NCBI RefSeq assembly: GCF_003207895.1
Contig: NZ_NKUB01000001.1
Coordinates: forward strand, 124,001 to 188,000
Direction: 5' to 3'
Length of the DNA stretch: 64,000 nt
From: Komagataeibacter swingsii
Lineage (GTDB): Bacteria > Pseudomonadota > Alphaproteobacteria > Acetobacterales > Acetobacteraceae
Shown: positions 28,058 through 36,541 of the stretch, in pieces
Position numbering within the stretch: position 1 is the stretch's first letter
Layout of the letters: every line of letters starts with the position of its first letter
Program-made: the position numbers and the translations under genes
Notes under the pieces: generated by a model
The model's database searches: none
Told to the model about the DNA's origin: nothing
What the model saw: only the letters and a program-made list of their open reading frames with translations

Positions 28058-31000
28058 GCCTGTGCCTGCGGTCCGGGCAACCCATCCTTGCCATTGTCAT
28101 CCGCATGGCCGAAGCGGCGCGACAGCTTCTGGCTGATTCCGTCCATGAGCAGGTAGATGACCGGCGTGGTGAACAGCGTCAGCAACTGGCTGACCGCAAG
28201 CCCGCCGACAATGGCGATGCCCAGCGGGCGGCGCAGTTCCGACCCCGTGCCGGTGCCCAGCATCATGGGCACCGCGCCCAGCATGGCCGCCAGCGTGGTC
28301 ATGAGGATGGGGCGGAAACGCAGCAGGGCGGCGTGGCGGATGGACTGTAGCGAGGACATGCCCTCCACCCGTTCGGCTTCCAGCGCGAAGTCGATCATCA
28401 TGATGGCGTTTTTCTTGACGATGCCGATCAGCAGCACCAGCCCGATGATGCCCATCACGTCCAGCCCCGACCCCGTGACCCACAGCGCCAGCAGCGCGCC
28501 AACCCCGGCGGAGGGCAGGGTGGACAGGATGGTGACGGGATGGACGAAGCTTTCATACAGGATGCCCAGCACGATATAGACCGCGATCAGGGCGGCCAGC
28601 ACCAGCCAGGCCTCGTTGGACAGCGAACTGCGGAACGCCGCCGCCGTGCCCTGGAACGCGGTCTGGAAGCTGGATGGCAGGTGGATGTCCTTCGCCGCGC
28701 GCTCGATCGCATCCGTCGCATCCCCCAGCGCGTAGCCGGGCCTGACGTTGAACGACACGGTCGTGGCCGGGAACTGCCCCACATGGGTAATCAGCAGCGG
28801 CGCGGTATCGCGCGTGACACTGGTAACGGAGGCCAGCGGCACCAGCCCCGACGTGGGCGAGCGCGTCGGCCCCGACGTGCTTTCCCCCGCGTTGCCGCTG
28901 ATGCCGGGCAGGTAGATCTGGTTGAGCGATCCCATGTCCTGCTGGAAGGCGGGCGTTGCCTCCAGGATCACGCGGTACTGGTTGGACTGCGTGAAGATGG
29001 TCGAGATCTGGCGCTGGCCAAAGCTGTCATACAGCACGTTGTCGATGGTCTGGGGCGTGATGGAATACCGCGCCCCCGTGGTGCGGTCCAGGTCGACATG
29101 CGCCACCAGCCCCGCCGCCTGCAGGTCCGATGTGACATCCGACAGCGCCTTTTCACGCTGCAGGCGGGCGATGAATTTCGGCACCCATGTCGTGAACTGG
29201 TCATAGCTGGGGTTTTCCAGCAGGAACTGGTACTGGGTCGCCGCGACCGATGTATCAAGCGACAGGTCCTGCACCGGCTGCAGGTACAGGTCCGCCCCTG
29301 CGATATCCGCCGTTTCCGCGCGCAGGCGGTTCGCCACTTCCTGCGCGGTGGCGGTGCGGCTGTCCACCGGCTTGAGGTTGATGAGGAACCGCCCCTGGTT
29401 CAGCGTCACGTTCTGCCCGTCCACGCCAACGAAGGAGGACAGGCTGGCCACATCCCTGTCCTGCAGGATACGGTCGGCCAGTTCCTGCTGGTGGCGCTTC
29501 ATGGCGGCGAACGACGTGGACTGCTCCATGACCGAAATGCCCTGGATCACGCCCGTGTCCTGCACCGGGAAAAAGCCCTTGGGTATGACCACGGCCAGCA
29601 CGCCCGTCAGCACCAGTGTCGCGCCGAATATCGCCAGTGTCAGCCGCTGGTGGCGCAGCACCACGTCCAGCGCGCGGCCATAGCCGTTGATGGTCGCGAC
29701 CGTCCAGCGTTCGACTGCCGCCGACCATGCCGGCTCGGCATGCTTCGTGTCGCGTTCGTGCAGCAGGCGCGCGCACATCATCGGCACCAGCGTCAGCGAG
29801 ACCACGGCGGACAGGATGATGGTGACTGCCAGCGTCATGGCGAATTCATGGAACAGGCGGCCGACCACATCGCCCATGAACAGCAGCGGGATCAGCACCG
29901 CGATCAGCGATATGGTCAGCGAGATGATGGTGAACCCGATCTCGCCCGCGCCCTTCAGCGCGGCCTCCATGCGGCTGTCGCCCATTTCGATGTAACGGGC
30001 GATGTTCTCGATCATCACGATGGCGTCGTCCACCACGAAGCCGGTGGCGATGGTCAGCGACATGAGCGAGAGGTTGTCGAGCGAGAAGCCGAACAGGTAC
30101 ATCACCGCCAGCGTGCCCACCAGCGACAGTGGCACCGACAGGCTGGGGATCAGGGTCGCCGGCACGTTGCGCAGGAACACGAAGATCACGCCCACCACCA
30201 GTACCAGCGCCAGGCCCAGCTCGAATTCCACGTCCTCGACGGATGCGCGGATGGTGGTGGTCCGGTCGGTCAGGGGGGTGATGGTGATGCCCGGCGGCAG
30301 GGACTGCTGCAGGCGGGGCAGGGCGTATTTGATGTTGTCCACCACCCCGATCACGTTGGCGCCCGGCTGGCGCTGCACGTTCATGACCAGTGCTGGCGTG
30401 CGGTTGGCCCATGCCGCCAGTTCGGTGTTTTCGGGGCCGATCACCACGCTGGCCACGTCACGGATGCGCACGGGACCGTTGTTCTGGTACGCGATGACCT
30501 GGTTGAGCAACTGGTCCACGCCCGAAATCTGGCCATCAATGCGCAGCGTGGTCGCGCGCTGCGGGCCGTCGAACGTGCCGGTGGGGGAATTGACGTTCAC
30601 GTTGCCGATGGTCGTGCGCAGCGTATCAAGGTCGATGCCGAAGGATGTCAGCTTGGGAATGTTGACCCGCACCCGCAGCGCCTTGCGGTTGCCGCCCGAC
30701 AGCGTCACCAGTCCCACGCCCGAAATCTGGCTGATCTTTTCCGCCAGCCGGGTATCGACGTAATCCTCGACTTCCGTCAGCGGCATGGTCTTTGACGAAA
30801 TGCCCAGCGTCATGACCGGGGTGTCGGCGGGATTGACCTTGGCGTAGACGGGCGGGGCGGGCAGGTCGGTCGGCAGCAGGGAATTGGCCTGGTTGATCGC
30901 GGCCTGAACTTCCTGTTCGGCAATGTCCATGGTCATGGTCAGGCCGAAGCGCAGCGTGATGACCGACGCCCCGCCTGACGAGCGCGAGGTCATCTGTTCC

Positions 31001-31230
31001 AGCCCCGACATCTCGCCCAGCTGGGTCTCCAGCGGGGCGGTGACGGAGGTCGCCATCACGTCCGGGCTGGCGCCGGGATAGAAGGTCTGCACCGTGATGG
31101 TGGGGTATTCGACTTCCGGCAGGGCGGAAACGGGCAGGAAATGATACCCCAGCAGCCCCGCCAGCAGGATGGCCAGCATGAGCAGGGTGGTCGCGACCGG
31201 ACGGTGTATGAACAGGCGGGACGGGTTCAC
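28054..31230 (-). CDS. mdtB: RND multidrug efflux transporter subunit, MdtB-like
   Basis: This is the partner RND subunit. The protein has 1058 residues. The start [18 protein letters not shown] and blocks such as [18 protein letters not shown] and [14 protein letters not shown] match E. coli MdtB closely. The relay region is [17 protein letters not shown] short Ser/Thr/Gly insertion ([17 protein letters not shown]) lies in the second periplasmic loop, in the same place as the larger one in MdtC. It follows mdtA after 78 nt and is coupled to mdtC by an ATGA overlap. Confidence 0.95.
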   Translation of the reverse strand: MNPSRLFIHRPVATTLLMLAILLAGLLGYHFLPVSALPEVEYPTITVQTFYPGASPDVMATSVTAPLETQLGEMSGLEQMTSRSSGGASVITLRFGLTMTMDIAEQEVQAAINQANSLLPTDLPAPPVYAKVNPADTPVMTLGISSKTMPLTEVEDYVDTRLAEKISQISGVGLVTLSGGNRKALRVRVNIPKLTSFGIDLDTLRTTIGNVNVNSPTGTFDGPQRATTLRIDGQISGVDQLLNQVIAYQNNGPVRIRDVASVVIGPENTELAAWANRTPALVMNVQRQPGANVIGVVDNIKYALPRLQQSLPPGITITPLTDRTTTIRASVEDVEFELGLALVLVVGVIFVFLRNVPATLIPSLSVPLSLVGTLAVMYLFGFSLDNLSLMSLTIATGFVVDDAIVMIENIARYIEMGDSRMEAALKGAGEIGFTIISLTISLIAVLIPLLFMGDVVGRLFHEFAMTLAVTIILSAVVSLTLVPMMCARLLHERDTKHAEPAWSAAVERWTVATINGYGRALDVVLRHQRLTLAIFGATLVLTGVLAVVIPKGFFPVQDTGVIQGISVMEQSTSFAAMKRHQQELADRILQDRDVASLSSFVGVDGQNVTLNQGRFLINLKPVDSRTATAQEVANRLRAETADIAGADLYLQPVQDLSLDTSVAATQYQFLLENPSYDQFTTWVPKFIARLQREKALSDVTSDLQAAGLVAHVDLDRTTGARYSITPQTIDNVLYDSFGQRQISTIFTQSNQYRVILEATPAFQQDMGSLNQIYLPGISGNAGESTSGPTRSPTSGLVPLASVTSVTRDTAPLLITHVGQFPATTVSFNVRPGYALGDATDAIERAAKDIHLPSSFQTAFQGTAAAFRSSLSNEAWLVLAALIAVYIVLGILYESFVHPVTILSTLPSAGVGALLALWVTGSGLDVMGIIGLVLLIGIVKKNAIMMIDFALEAERVEGMSSLQSIRHAALLRFRPILMTTLAAMLGAVPMMLGTGTGSELRRPLGIAIVGGLAVSQLLTLFTTPVIYLLMDGISQKLSRRFGHADDNGKDGLPGPQAQA

Positions 31231-31254
31231 GCGGCAATCTCCGGCGGCGGCAGG

Positions 31255-31290
31255 GGCAGGCGGTCTGGCAGGCGGTCAGGCAGGGGGGCA
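31255..31290. repeat. Three tandem 12-bp units between mdtA and mdtB
   Basis: GGCAGGCGGTCT, GGCAGGCGGTCA and GGCAGGGGGGCA lie end to end in the 78-nt gap. The first two differ at one base and the third at three further positions. Copy number could vary by slippage and alter mdtA-mdtB spacing. Confidence 0.6.
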
Positions 31291-31308
31291 GGCGTGGACG
31301 CGCGCACT

Positions 31309-32529
31309 CTAGCCCTTGCCCTTGCTTGTGGTGGCGCCTGTCGTCGTATCGGCCGGCTGCGGGATGCTGACCTTCACCCCGTCGCGCAGGTGGTCCACCC
31401 CGTCGGTCACGATGCGCTCGCCTTCCTTCACCCCGTCGGCCAGCACGGTCATGGTGTTGTTGGCGTGCCCGGTCTTGACGTTGCGCATTTCCACGGTGCT
31501 GTCGGCCTTGACCACATAGACGAACTGCCCGTTCGGGCCGGTCTGCAGGGCATTGGTGGGCACCAGCAGGGCGTCATGGTCGGTGCTGACCAGCAGGCGG
31601 GCATTGACGAACTGGTTGGGGAACAGCTCCTCCTGCGAATTGGCGAAAAGCGCGCGCATGCGCACCGTGCCGGTGGACGTGTCGATCTGGCTGTCCAGCA
31701 CGCTGACCTGCCCGGTCGCGATCCTGTTCAGGTTGGCGCTGTCCCATGCCTCCACCGGCAGGGGCGTGCCCTGGCGCAGGCGGTCCGCCACGGGGCCGAT
31801 GTCATTTTCAGGCAGGGTGAAGATGACGGAAATCGGCTGCATCTGCGTCAGGGTCACCAGCCCGTTGGTCTGGCCCGCGGTGATGTAGTTGCCCATGTCC
31901 ACCGCACGGATGCCCACGCGCCCGTCCACCGGGGCCAGGATGTGGCAGTAGGTGATCTGCAGCTTTTCGTTGTCCACCTGCGCCTGGTCCGACTTGACCG
32001 TGCCTTCCAGCTGCTCGACCTTGTACTGCTGGTCCTTCGCCGTCATGGCCGCGACGCTGTCCTGGCGGATCAGGCGCTGGTAGCGGGCATTATCCACCCT
32101 GGCCGCGTTAAGCTGGGCGATGTCCTGCGCCAGTTGCCCTTCGTACTGCGCCAGTAGCACCTCGTACGGGCGGGTGTCGATCAGCGCCAGCAGGTCGCCC
32201 TTGTGCACGTGCTGCCCCTCGGTAAACAGCACCTGCATGAGGTAGCCGTCGATGCGCGACTGCACCGTGACATTGGTGATCGGCACGACCGTGCCCAGTT
32301 CCGTCAGGATGACGGGCATGTCGCCCCGGCTGACGGTCGCGACCGCCACGGGCTGGTCGCTGCTGGCCGCGTGTTTCCGGGTGGTGGCATGGGGGCGGAG
32401 GAAAGCGACCGCAAGCACAACCGCCAGCGCCCCGCCCGCCAGATAAAGGATGCGCCGCCCGCGCCGTGGACGGCCCGTGGGCGGCGCGCTGTTTTCCGGG
32501 GAGTGGGGCGGGGGGGGAGGAGTATCCAT
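31309..32529 (-). CDS. mdtA: Efflux membrane fusion protein, MdtA-like
   Basis: This is the periplasmic adaptor linking MdtBC to the outer-membrane channel. The protein has 406 residues. A Pro-rich cytoplasmic start and RRGRR precede one membrane segment (YLAGGALAVVLAVAFL), then the lipoyl/barrel-sandwich halves (SRIDGYLMQVLFTEGQHVHKGDLL), a coiled hairpin, and the beta-barrel domain. The C-terminus is Lys/Thr/Gly-rich. It is the first gene of the mdtABC-channel operon; inverted repeats lie 105-140 nt upstream. Confidence 0.93.
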   Translation of the reverse strand: MDTPPPPPHSPENSAPPTGRPRRGRRILYLAGGALAVVLAVAFLRPHATTRKHAASSDQPVAVATVSRGDMPVILTELGTVVPITNVTVQSRIDGYLMQVLFTEGQHVHKGDLLALIDTRPYEVLLAQYEGQLAQDIAQLNAARVDNARYQRLIRQDSVAAMTAKDQQYKVEQLEGTVKSDQAQVDNEKLQITYCHILAPVDGRVGIRAVDMGNYITAGQTNGLVTLTQMQPISVIFTLPENDIGPVADRLRQGTPLPVEAWDSANLNRIATGQVSVLDSQIDTSTGTVRMRALFANSQEELFPNQFVNARLLVSTDHDALLVPTNALQTGPNGQFVYVVKADSTVEMRNVKTGHANNTMTVLADGVKEGERIVTDGVDHLRDGVKVSIPQPADTTTGATTSKGKG

Positions 32530-32634
32530 GCGGTCGGTTTTCTGCCTGCTGTCGAACGGGCGTCCTGTCTGAAGGACCGGGCCAAGATGATAACGGCAGG
32601 GCTTCTGATTCGCCCCGCCGCAGTATTAACATGG

Positions 32635-32668
32635 CTTCGAACTGGTCGAAGTTAGCGAATGTAACATT
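32635..32668. promoter_or_regulatory. Two inverted repeats upstream of mdtA
   Basis: CTTCGA-ACTGG-TCGAAG (32635-32651) and AATGT-A-ACATT (32658-32668) lie between the MFS gene and mdtA, 106-139 nt upstream of the mdtA start codon. Both are exact, with arm lengths and spacings of regulator operators. No regulator gene is adjacent, so the binding factor is unknown. Confidence 0.4.
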
Positions 32669-32705
32669 GTGGCCGTGGCGGGGAAGAGGAAAACAACAAA
32701 ACGGT

Positions 32706-34178
32706 TTAATTCCGTTTCTTCGGGGCAACGGTGTCGCCATGCCCGCTGACCGTAGCCCCCGCATTGGCCGACAGCCGCCGCAGGATGGGCAGCGCCATGG
32801 ACGCGACCAGCGCGCATGCGACAAAGGCCAGCGCGTAGTCCTGCCCCCGCCATGGCGGGGGCAACGCCGCGCGGCCCGCGGCCAGCATGCCCGCGGACAG
32901 GCATATGCCCATTGTCAGCATGACCTGCTGGCATGTGGAATACAGGCTGGTGGCCGCCCCCATCCGCGCCTTTGGCATGTCGGCATAGGCGATGGTGTTG
33001 TAGCCGGTGTACAGCAGCGTCTGCCCCATGCCGTTGATCGCCAGCAGGCCCAGCAGCCACCCCATCTCCATGCCCGGCCTGAAGCGGGCCAGCAGCAGGC
33101 ACACGGCCGGCAGCACCAGGCAGGTCGCGCACATGACGGCGCGGAAGCCCCGGCCACGGTAGATCAGGGGGGCGACAGACCGCATGGCCAGCGCGCCGAT
33201 GGGGGCGATGAAGGTGATCAGCCCGCTCTGTGCGGCACTCGCGCCAAAGCGCGTCTGCAGCAGGGATGGCAGCAGGAATATGATCCCTGCCGTTGCAATG
33301 CGCGTGAACCCGCCCGCCATGATCGAGATGCGGAAAGTCGCCACCCGCAGCAGCGACAGGTCCAGCACCGGGTGGTCCATCCCGCGCGCATGGCGCAGGT
33401 AGAGGGCGGCGCAGAGCGGGGCAAGCAGCAGCAGTCCCACCGACACCACGGGCGGGAATCCCGGATGGGTCAGCATTTCCATGCCGAATATCAGCCCCGC
33501 CAGCCCGGTTGCGGATAGGGCGTTGCCCCGCAGGTCGAACGGTGGCGGGCTGGCGGCGCGGATCTGGGGAATGAACCGTCCCGTCAGGGCGATGGCCAGC
33601 AGCCCGAGCGGGATGTTGATGTAGAAGATCCACCGCCATGACAGCCACGATGTCAGCATGCCGCCCAGAACCGGCCCGGCCATGGGGCCGATGGTGGCGG
33701 GCAGCATGACCCATGCCATGGCGGACAGCAGTTCCGACTTGGGCACGTTCTGCAGGATCACCAGCCGCCCGACCGGGACCATCATCGCGCCACCCGCCCC
33801 CTGCACCAGCCGCGCCAGCGCCAGCACCGGCAGGTCGGCCGCCCAGCCACACAGCAGCGAACCCGCCAGGAACAGCGTGATGGCGCAGCGCAGCGTGGTG
33901 CGGCTGCCAAAGCGTTCGGCCACGTGGCCCGATGCCGGGATCAGGGCGGCAAGGCCCAGCATGTACACCGTCAGCGCGATGCTGGTCTGCGGGATGTCGA
34001 CATGGAAATCCCCCGCCATGGCGGGCAACGCCGTGGTCAGGGCCGTGCCGTCGATCTGTTCCATCATCATGAGGCTGGCGACAATCAGCGCCATGACCCG
34101 CTTGCGCGCACGTGATGGCGGCGCCATGCCGGGCGAAGGAGGGGGGGATGTGGTGGGGGCGGTCGTCAAGGGGGGCAT
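32706..34178 (-). CDS. MFS drug exporter (DHA2-like, 14-helix type)
   Basis: This is an inner-membrane proton antiporter likely exporting drugs or other toxic compounds. The protein has 490 residues rich in hydrophobic segments. Family motifs include MMEQIDGTALTTALPAMA in helix 1, the motif A region GHVAERFGSRTT, LVQGAGGAMMVP, and motif C-like PATIGPMAGPVLGGML before SWRWIFYINIPLG. The start was placed at the first ATG (34178), although a Pro/Thr-rich N-terminus of about 28 residues precedes the first helix and internal starts are possible. It lies upstream of mdtA on the same strand, 176 nt away, and is probably separate. Confidence 0.9.
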   Translation of the reverse strand: MPPLTTAPTTSPPPSPGMAPPSRARKRVMALIVASLMMMEQIDGTALTTALPAMAGDFHVDIPQTSIALTVYMLGLAALIPASGHVAERFGSRTTLRCAITLFLAGSLLCGWAADLPVLALARLVQGAGGAMMVPVGRLVILQNVPKSELLSAMAWVMLPATIGPMAGPVLGGMLTSWLSWRWIFYINIPLGLLAIALTGRFIPQIRAASPPPFDLRGNALSATGLAGLIFGMEMLTHPGFPPVVSVGLLLLAPLCAALYLRHARGMDHPVLDLSLLRVATFRISIMAGGFTRIATAGIIFLLPSLLQTRFGASAAQSGLITFIAPIGALAMRSVAPLIYRGRGFRAVMCATCLVLPAVCLLLARFRPGMEMGWLLGLLAINGMGQTLLYTGYNTIAYADMPKARMGAATSLYSTCQQVMLTMGICLSAGMLAAGRAALPPPWRGQDYALAFVACALVASMALPILRRLSANAGATVSGHGDTVAPKKRN

Positions 34179-34272
34179 GATCAGGCATGATATAGGCGGT
34201 ACGGAACCGTAAGCGCCATGCTGGCGTTATAGGCCCACGCTACAGACCAAGCGATACAACGGAGTGTGAACA

Positions 34273-34575
34273 ATGTCGGAAGACAAGGCAAAGGCCATCG
34301 AGACGAAGGCCGAAGGGATCATGGACCAGGGCATCGGCCGCCTGAAGGACGCCGCTGGCGGCCTGACGGGCAACGTGGGTATGCAGGCGGAAGGCAAGGT
34401 GGACCAGCTTTCGGGCATGGCGCGCCAGGAATTCGCCGACCTGTATGAAGAAGGCGAGGGCAAGGTCGAGCGCGCGGTGACGTTCGTACGCGAACGCCCG
34501 CTGTTTTCGCTGGGGATCGCCGCCGTGCTGGGTACTGTCATCGGGCTGATTTTCCTCCCCCGTCGCAAGGGCTGA
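34273..34575 (+). CDS. CsbD-like stress protein with C-terminal membrane anchor
   Basis: This is a 100-residue protein. The N-terminal half fits the CsbD family (IMDQGIGRLKDAAGGLTGN then QAEGKVDQLSG), a general-stress protein group of unknown mechanism. The C-terminal 30 residues are a single hydrophobic segment ending FLPRRKG, like DUF883/YqjD anchors, so this is a CsbD-DUF883-type fusion held at the inner membrane. An ACGGAG site lies 8 nt before the ATG. It is divergent from the MFS gene across a 94-nt gap holding two short inverted repeats (34200-34211, 34214-34226). Confidence 0.85.
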   Translation: MSEDKAKAIETKAEGIMDQGIGRLKDAAGGLTGNVGMQAEGKVDQLSGMARQEFADLYEEGEGKVERAVTFVRERPLFSLGIAAVLGTVIGLIFLPRRKG

Positions 34576-34583
34576 ACGGCGTC

Positions 34584-34710
34584 GAGTCGTTTTTTTTTCA
34601 TTTTAAGGGACTCGATGAGTCCACAGCATCTTGCGCAACCCCGCATAAAAATGGTTTCCATCCTTCCAGAACGGAAATTCGATGCGAATCGGGCCGGCAT
34701 GGTCCGATTC
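34584..34710. promoter_or_regulatory. Cluster of five GANTC methylation sites before rnhB-ccrM
   Basis: GANTC occurs at 34584 (GAGTC), 34609 (GACTC), 34617 (GAGTC), 34686 (GAATC) and 34706 (GATTC), five sites in 127 bp. Two of them form the arms of an exact hairpin GGACTC-GAT-GAGTCC (34608-34622). GANTC is the target of CcrM, encoded downstream. In Caulobacter, methylation of GANTC sites in the ccrM leader shuts off ccrM, so an equivalent switch is likely here. Confidence 0.55.
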
Positions 34711-34732
34711 CCATCCGGTCAGGAAGGAATGG

Positions 34733-35386
34733 ATGCCCGATTACGCGCTTGAAAACGCCCATGGGGGACGCGTCGCCGGGGTGGACGAAGTCGGTCGCGG
34801 CCCGCTGGCCGGGCCGGTTGTCGCCGCCGCGGTCATGTTCCTGTCGGGCGTTCCGGGCGTGCTGGCGGACAGGCTGGATGATTCAAAGAAGCTGAAGCCC
34901 ACCGTCAGGCAGCAGCTTTATGACGTGCTGCACGCGACCCCCGGCATCCTGATCGGGGTGGGGGCGGCATCCGTTGCCGAAATCGAACGCCACAATATCC
35001 TCCGCGCCTCATGGATCGCCATGCAGCGTGCGGTCGGTCGCCTGCCGCAATTCCCTGAACTGGTTCTGGTTGATGGAAACGCCGCGCCCGATTTCGGGTG
35101 CCCGGCGCAATGCGTCGTGGGCGGTGATGCGATCAGCCTGTCCATATCGGCGGCATCCGTCGTGGCCAAGGTCGTGCGCGACCGGCTGATGGCGCGGCTG
35201 TCCCGGCGCTGGCCCGGCTATGGCTGGGACCGCAACGCAGGCTACGGCACGCCCATCCACCGCGCGGCCCTGATGGCGGATGGCGTAAGCCCCCACCATC
35301 GCGCGGCGTTCGGCACGGTGCGCCGCATCATGCAGGCCTCCGTTGCCCCTTCTTCACCCCAAAGCGCGGAGCAGCCATCATGCTGA
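34733..35386 (+). CDS. rnhB: Ribonuclease HII
   Basis: RNase HII removes ribonucleotides misincorporated in DNA and RNA primers. The start is ATG 34733 with AGGAAGGA 4 nt before it, giving 217 residues. The catalytic DEVGRG motif is near residue 19 ([16 protein letters not shown]), followed by LVDGN and the [13 protein letters not shown] block. An in-frame upstream ATG lacks a binding site. ccrM starts 7 nt after the stop, a neighbourhood conserved in alphaproteobacteria. Confidence 0.96.
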   Translation: MPDYALENAHGGRVAGVDEVGRGPLAGPVVAAAVMFLSGVPGVLADRLDDSKKLKPTVRQQLYDVLHATPGILIGVGAASVAEIERHNILRASWIAMQRAVGRLPQFPELVLVDGNAAPDFGCPAQCVVGGDAISLSISAASVVAKVVRDRLMARLSRRWPGYGWDRNAGYGTPIHRAALMADGVSPHHRAAFGTVRRIMQASVAPSSPQSAEQPSC

Positions 35387-35393
35387 ACAATTC

Positions 35394-36497
35394 ATGAGCG
35401 GTGCGGTTATGATGGAATTGCCCCTGGACCAGGTCCTGCGGGGCGACTGTGTCGAGATGATGCGCACCCTGCCCGCGGGGTCGATCGACTGCGTGTTCGC
35501 GGACCCGCCATACAACCTGCAGTTGAAGGGCGAGTTGCGCCGCCCCGATGACAGCGTGGTCGACGGGGTGGATGACGACTGGGACAAATTCACCGACCTT
35601 CAGGCCTATGATGAATTCACCCGGGCATGGCTGGCCGAGGCGCGGCGCGTGCTGCGCAAGGATGGCACGATCTGGGTGATCGGGTCATACCATAACATCT
35701 TCCGCATCGGGGCGATCCTGCAGGATCTGGGGTTCTGGATCCTCAATGACGTGATCTGGCGCAAGTCGAACCCGATGCCCAATTTCCGTGGCCGCCGCTT
35801 CACCAACGCGCATGAAACATTGATCTGGGCCGCGCGGGGGCCGGACAGCCGCTATCGCTTCAATTACCAGGCGATGAAGGCGCTCAATGACGATGTGCAG
35901 ATGCGCTCGGACTGGTATTTGCCGCTGTGCACCGGCGGCGAGCGGCTGCGTAACGAACATGGCCTGAAGCTGCATCCCACCCAGAAGCCCGAAAGCCTGC
36001 TGCATCGCGTGCTGGTGGCGTCAACCAATGTGGATGACGTGGTGCTGGACCCCTTTACCGGCACCGGCACCACCACCGCCATGGCGCGCAGGCTGCGCCG
36101 ACGCTTTATCGGGATCGAGCGCCACCCGGATTATGCCGAGGCCGCGATCGGCCGCGCCCGGCGGGAAAAGCCGGTGCCGCTGGACAGCGTGCTGACCACG
36201 CCCGCCCGGCGCGAAAGCCCGCGCGTGCCCTTTGGCGTGCTGGTGGAACGCGGGATGGTGCCCGCGGGCACCGTGCTCATGGACCGGCAGAAGCGGGTGC
36301 GCGCTACTGTATCGCCCGATGGCACGCTGGTCAGCGGGCGGCAGCGGGGGTCGATCCACAAGATGGGGGCGCTGCTGACCAATGCGCCATCATGCAATGG
36401 CTGGACCTTCTGGTATTTCGAGCGCGCGGGCGAACTGACCCAGCTTGATGTGCTGCGCGGTGAAATCCGGGCGGAGCAGGCAGCCGTCGCCTCCTGA
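35394..36497 (+). CDS. ccrM: CcrM-type DNA adenine N6-methyltransferase (GANTC)
   Basis: This is the cell-cycle-regulated orphan methyltransferase that methylates adenine in GANTC. The protein has 367 residues from ATG 35394 (alternatives at 35409 and 35412). The catalytic ADPPYN motif (DPPY residues 37-40) precedes the SAM-binding DPFTGTGTT (219-227), the beta-class order. The target-recognition stretch is CcrM-like (GSYHNIFRIG, WRKSNPMPNFRGRRF, HPTQKPE). The last 100 residues form the C-terminal RAMA-like DNA-binding domain (PRVPFGVLVERG, then GSIHKMGALL and CNGWTFWYFE). It follows rnhB closely and is followed by a second methyltransferase gene. Confidence 0.95.
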   Translation: MSGAVMMELPLDQVLRGDCVEMMRTLPAGSIDCVFADPPYNLQLKGELRRPDDSVVDGVDDDWDKFTDLQAYDEFTRAWLAEARRVLRKDGTIWVIGSYHNIFRIGAILQDLGFWILNDVIWRKSNPMPNFRGRRFTNAHETLIWAARGPDSRYRFNYQAMKALNDDVQMRSDWYLPLCTGGERLRNEHGLKLHPTQKPESLLHRVLVASTNVDDVVLDPFTGTGTTTAMARRLRRRFIGIERHPDYAEAAIGRARREKPVPLDSVLTTPARRESPRVPFGVLVERGMVPAGTVLMDRQKRVRATVSPDGTLVSGRQRGSIHKMGALLTNAPSCNGWTFWYFERAGELTQLDVLRGEIRAEQAAVAS

Positions 36498-36541
36498 ACA
36501 ATGGCGGCGGGGCGGGAAGGCACATTCAGGGGCATGGCGGC

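Noticed and set aside
25250-30795. Long plus-strand frames opposite mdtC and mdtB, including one of 751 codons at 28540-30795.
   Set aside because: Translations are His/Arg/Gln/Asp-rich with no family resemblance, typical shadows of GC-rich membrane-protein genes.
32626-34188. A 520-codon minus-strand frame overlapping the MFS gene in another frame.
   Set aside because: The 32706-34178 frame carries the MFS motifs and helices; the alternative is Ala/Gly/Arg/His-rich with no hydrophobic pattern.
34576-34600. T-run after the CsbD-like gene as an intrinsic terminator.
   Set aside because: No stable stem directly precedes the nine or more T residues, and the only good stem lies downstream of them.
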